Shown here: positions 6,277-7,995 of the stretch, in pieces
Layout of the letters: each line of letters begins with the position of its first letter
Position numbering within the stretch: the first letter of the stretch is position 1
Source: an uncultured Phaeodactylibacter sp.
GTDB lineage: Bacteria; Bacteroidota; Bacteroidia; Chitinophagales; Saprospiraceae
NCBI GenBank assembly: GCA_913062745.1
Contig: CAJXXJ010000149.1
Location: 1-7,995, forward strand
DNA: 7,995 bases
Direction: 5' to 3'
Position numbers and translations under genes: made by a program
The notes under the pieces: generated by a model
What the model was told of the DNA's origin: nothing
Database searches by the model: none
What the model saw: the letters and a program-made list of their open reading frames with translations, nothing else

Positions 6277-7995
6277 CTAAGGGTAATCCAGCCGGGTAAA
6301 AATGTCCCTAACCTCCTCGACGGGATGCTGGCAGGCGAAATCCCGGCAAACATAGACGAGCGTGCGCCCGGGCTGCCCGCGCTGAGCCAGCAGGGGGTAT
6401 TCCGGCCGGGCTTCAGTATCTGAGATGCACACGTGCAGGCCCAGAAAGTCCCGGTTGGCTTCTTCTGTTTTGGCGAAAGCCTGCTCCCCTACCACAGCTA
6501 TCTCCAGCCAGTGGTGCACCTGGCCCAAGAGCAGTTTACCCCAGCTTGCGTGCGGCAGCGGTTGATCCATGAGCCTGGGCAAAACGGCCCGCAACATGTC
6601 GTCGGAGCGCTGCCGCCACTGAGGGCGCCCCAGCAGCAAGCCCAGGCGCTGATAGTTGGCTGCCATGACTGCATTAGCAGAGGGCATATCCTCCTCGCTG
6701 ATCAACACGCGGCGGCCCGGAGTATCCGCCAGGGTGCCCGGCGTATAGCAGAGCAGGCTGCTTTGCCGGCGGCCGAACAGCTCTTCGGCGCGTTGCAGGA
6801 CGGTAGCAGCCTGCTGTAGCCAGCTATGGTCCTGTATCAGCTGATGCCCGTCAAGCAGGGCTGCGATGTAGTAAGCATAGCCATCCAGAAAAGCCGGCTG
6901 CGGCTGCCCTGCCTGATGCTGCAGGCTGCCGTCCGCCGCCAGCAGCTCCCGCCGGATGAAATCCAGTATGCCCTTGCCCGTTTCCAGATCGTGAGAGTCG
7001 CCCAGCGCGGTATAACCTTCGAAGAAAGCGCTGGCGGCCAGCGCATTCCAGGCGAGCAGTTGTTTGTCATCCCGGGCGGGGGCAGGCCGCAGGCTGCGCT
7101 CTTGATGCAGCCGGGCAAGGCTGTCCTCCAGGTAAGCGCTCATTACTTGCGCCGGCACGTCCTTGCGTTTGGCGAAAGCCGCTACCGGTTCCCGGGCGTA
7201 GAGGATATTACGCCCCTCCCAGTTGCCTTCCGGCCGAATGTGATAATAGGCGCAAAACCAGCCCGGCTCTTCCGCGAGGGTGGCAGTCACTTCTTCATAA
7301 GACCAGGTGTAATACCGCCCTTCTTCTCCTTCGGTTTCCGCATCGAGAGCAGCGTAAAACCCGCCGTTGGGAGCCTGCCAGGCGGCACGCATAAAACTGA
7401 GGGTACGGCGGAGGGCATCCGCATAGACAGGTCTGCGGCGCCAACGGTATAACTGCCCGAGCAGTTTTGCGATGAGGGCGTTGTCGTAGAGCATTTTTTC
7501 AAAATGGGGGATGCGCCATTCCGGGTCAATGGTATACCGGGCGAACCCGCCGCCTACGTGATCGTGCAGGCTGCTCTGCAGCATGGTTTCCACGGTCTGT
7601 TCCAGGTGTTGCATCGCCGGCAGGTCGGAGGTATACCAGGCATAGTACATCAGCCACTCCAGCGCCATGGTATTGGGAAACTTTGCGCCGCTGCCAAAGC
7701 CGTAGTTGGCGTGGTCGAACTGCTGCTGCAGCTGCCGCTGTACATACTCTGTGGTAGCCGGGGAATAATCTCCCTGCGCAAGCTTGCGGGCCGGGCGTTC
7801 CCGGCGGGCAATGCGCTGCTCTATTTTGCTCGCCTCTGCTTCTACGGCGCGCCGGTTCTGGTAAAAATTATAGGCGGCAAACTGAAGCGTATCCATCCAG
7901 GAAGGCTTACGGCCGTCCGGCTCGGGCGGAAAGTAGGTACCGGCGTGGTAGGGGCGCAAATCCGGGGTGAGAAAGAGGTGGAGCGGCCAGCCTCC
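6277..7995 (-). CDS. YyaL/DUF255 thioredoxin-domain protein with (alpha/alpha)6 barrel (N-terminus beyond window)
   Basis: The visible 572 residues run open to the right edge; about 100 are missing if it has the usual 670-700 of COG1331 proteins (relatives of human SPATA20). The first residues, GGWPLHLFLTPD...AGTYFPPE, are the end of the thioredoxin-like DUF255 domain; its redox cysteine region would lie outside the window. The rest resembles the glycosidase-like (alpha/alpha)6 barrel of N-acylglucosamine 2-epimerase: GGGFARYTIDPEW and IPHFEKMLYDN (148-172), GGFYAALDAETEGEEG (211-226), GNWEGRNIL (257-265), RDDKQLLAWN (308-317), PSANA (438-442) and a cysteine pair in VYVCRDFACQHP (547-558). 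All the expected family blocks are present in order. The family has no settled biochemical function; a role in sugar or redox chemistry is guesswork. A TTG at 7957-7959 is an internal Leu codon, not the start. A structured AT-rich gap separates it from the DUF547 gene. Confidence 0.93.
   Translation of the reverse strand, partial: GGWPLHLFLTPDLRPYHAGTYFPPEPDGRKPSWMDTLQFAAYNFYQNRRAVEAEASKIEQRIARRERPARKLAQGDYSPATTEYVQRQLQQQFDHANYGFGSGAKFPNTMALEWLMYYAWYTSDLPAMQHLEQTVETMLQSSLHDHVGGGFARYTIDPEWRIPHFEKMLYDNALIAKLLGQLYRWRRRPVYADALRRTLSFMRAAWQAPNGGFYAALDAETEGEEGRYYTWSYEEVTATLAEEPGWFCAYYHIRPEGNWEGRNILYAREPVAAFAKRKDVPAQVMSAYLEDSLARLHQERSLRPAPARDDKQLLAWNALAASAFFEGYTALGDSHDLETGKGILDFIRRELLAADGSLQHQAGQPQPAFLDGYAYYIAALLDGHQLIQDHSWLQQAATVLQRAEELFGRRQSSLLCYTPGTLADTPGRRVLISEEDMPSANAVMAANYQRLGLLLGRPQWRQRSDDMLRAVLPRLMDQPLPHASWGKLLLGQVHHWLEIAVVGEQAFAKTEEANRDFLGLHVCISDTEARPEYPLLAQRGQPGRTLVYVCRDFACQHPVEEVRDIFTRLDYP

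Noticed and set aside
6826..7452. Plus-strand open frame of 208 codons
   Set aside because: Antisense to conserved blocks of the YyaL-type gene; no domain seen.
7957..7959. TTG as the start of the YyaL-type gene
   Set aside because: The frame and the conserved sequence (GGWPLHLFLTPD) continue upstream to the window edge, so this is an internal leucine.
1..7995. Defence system, prophage, transposon, CRISPR array or biosynthetic cluster
   Set aside because: All coding space is taken by five recognisable chromosomal genes; no transposase, integrase, direct-repeat array, tRNA or rRNA was seen.

Overview
The window is a chromosomal stretch of a member of the Bacteroidota. The protein families, the absence of Shine-Dalgarno sites and a TAnnTTTG-type promoter element all point there. 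The fairly high G+C coding sequence (mid-to-upper 50s percent by eye) and the gene types would suit a Saprospiria-like lineage (Lewinella/Phaeodactylibacter relatives), but that finer placement is inference. There are no mobile elements, CRISPR arrays, RNA genes or phage genes. I see no candidate for a new defence or biosynthetic system; the gene content is ordinary housekeeping and cell-maintenance material.

Five genes all lie on the minus strand, so transcription runs from right to left. From the right edge: (1) a YyaL/DUF255-type thioredoxin-domain protein whose N-terminus lies beyond the window (6277-7995); (2) a small DUF547 protein (5491-6168); (3) a two-lobed M16 zinc metallopeptidase (2573-5425); (4) guaA, GMP synthase (928-2481); (5) a lipoprotein with a type I periplasmic-binding-protein fold that overlaps the end of guaA and runs off the left edge (1-971). 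Coding density is high: the gaps are 108, 65 and 91 bases, and the last pair overlaps by 44 bases.

guaA makes GMP from XMP and is the only gene with a certain metabolic role. The binding-fold lipoprotein is probably co-transcribed with guaA. The other three are in the same direction but need not work together; the DUF547 and thioredoxin-domain genes are separated by a structured, AT-rich gap.

The parts most worth a second look are small: a split inverted repeat between the two right-hand genes (6188-6270), a promoter element only five bases from the guaA start codon, an out-of-frame start that would give the lipoprotein a better signal peptide, and the absence of any export signal on the M16 peptidase.
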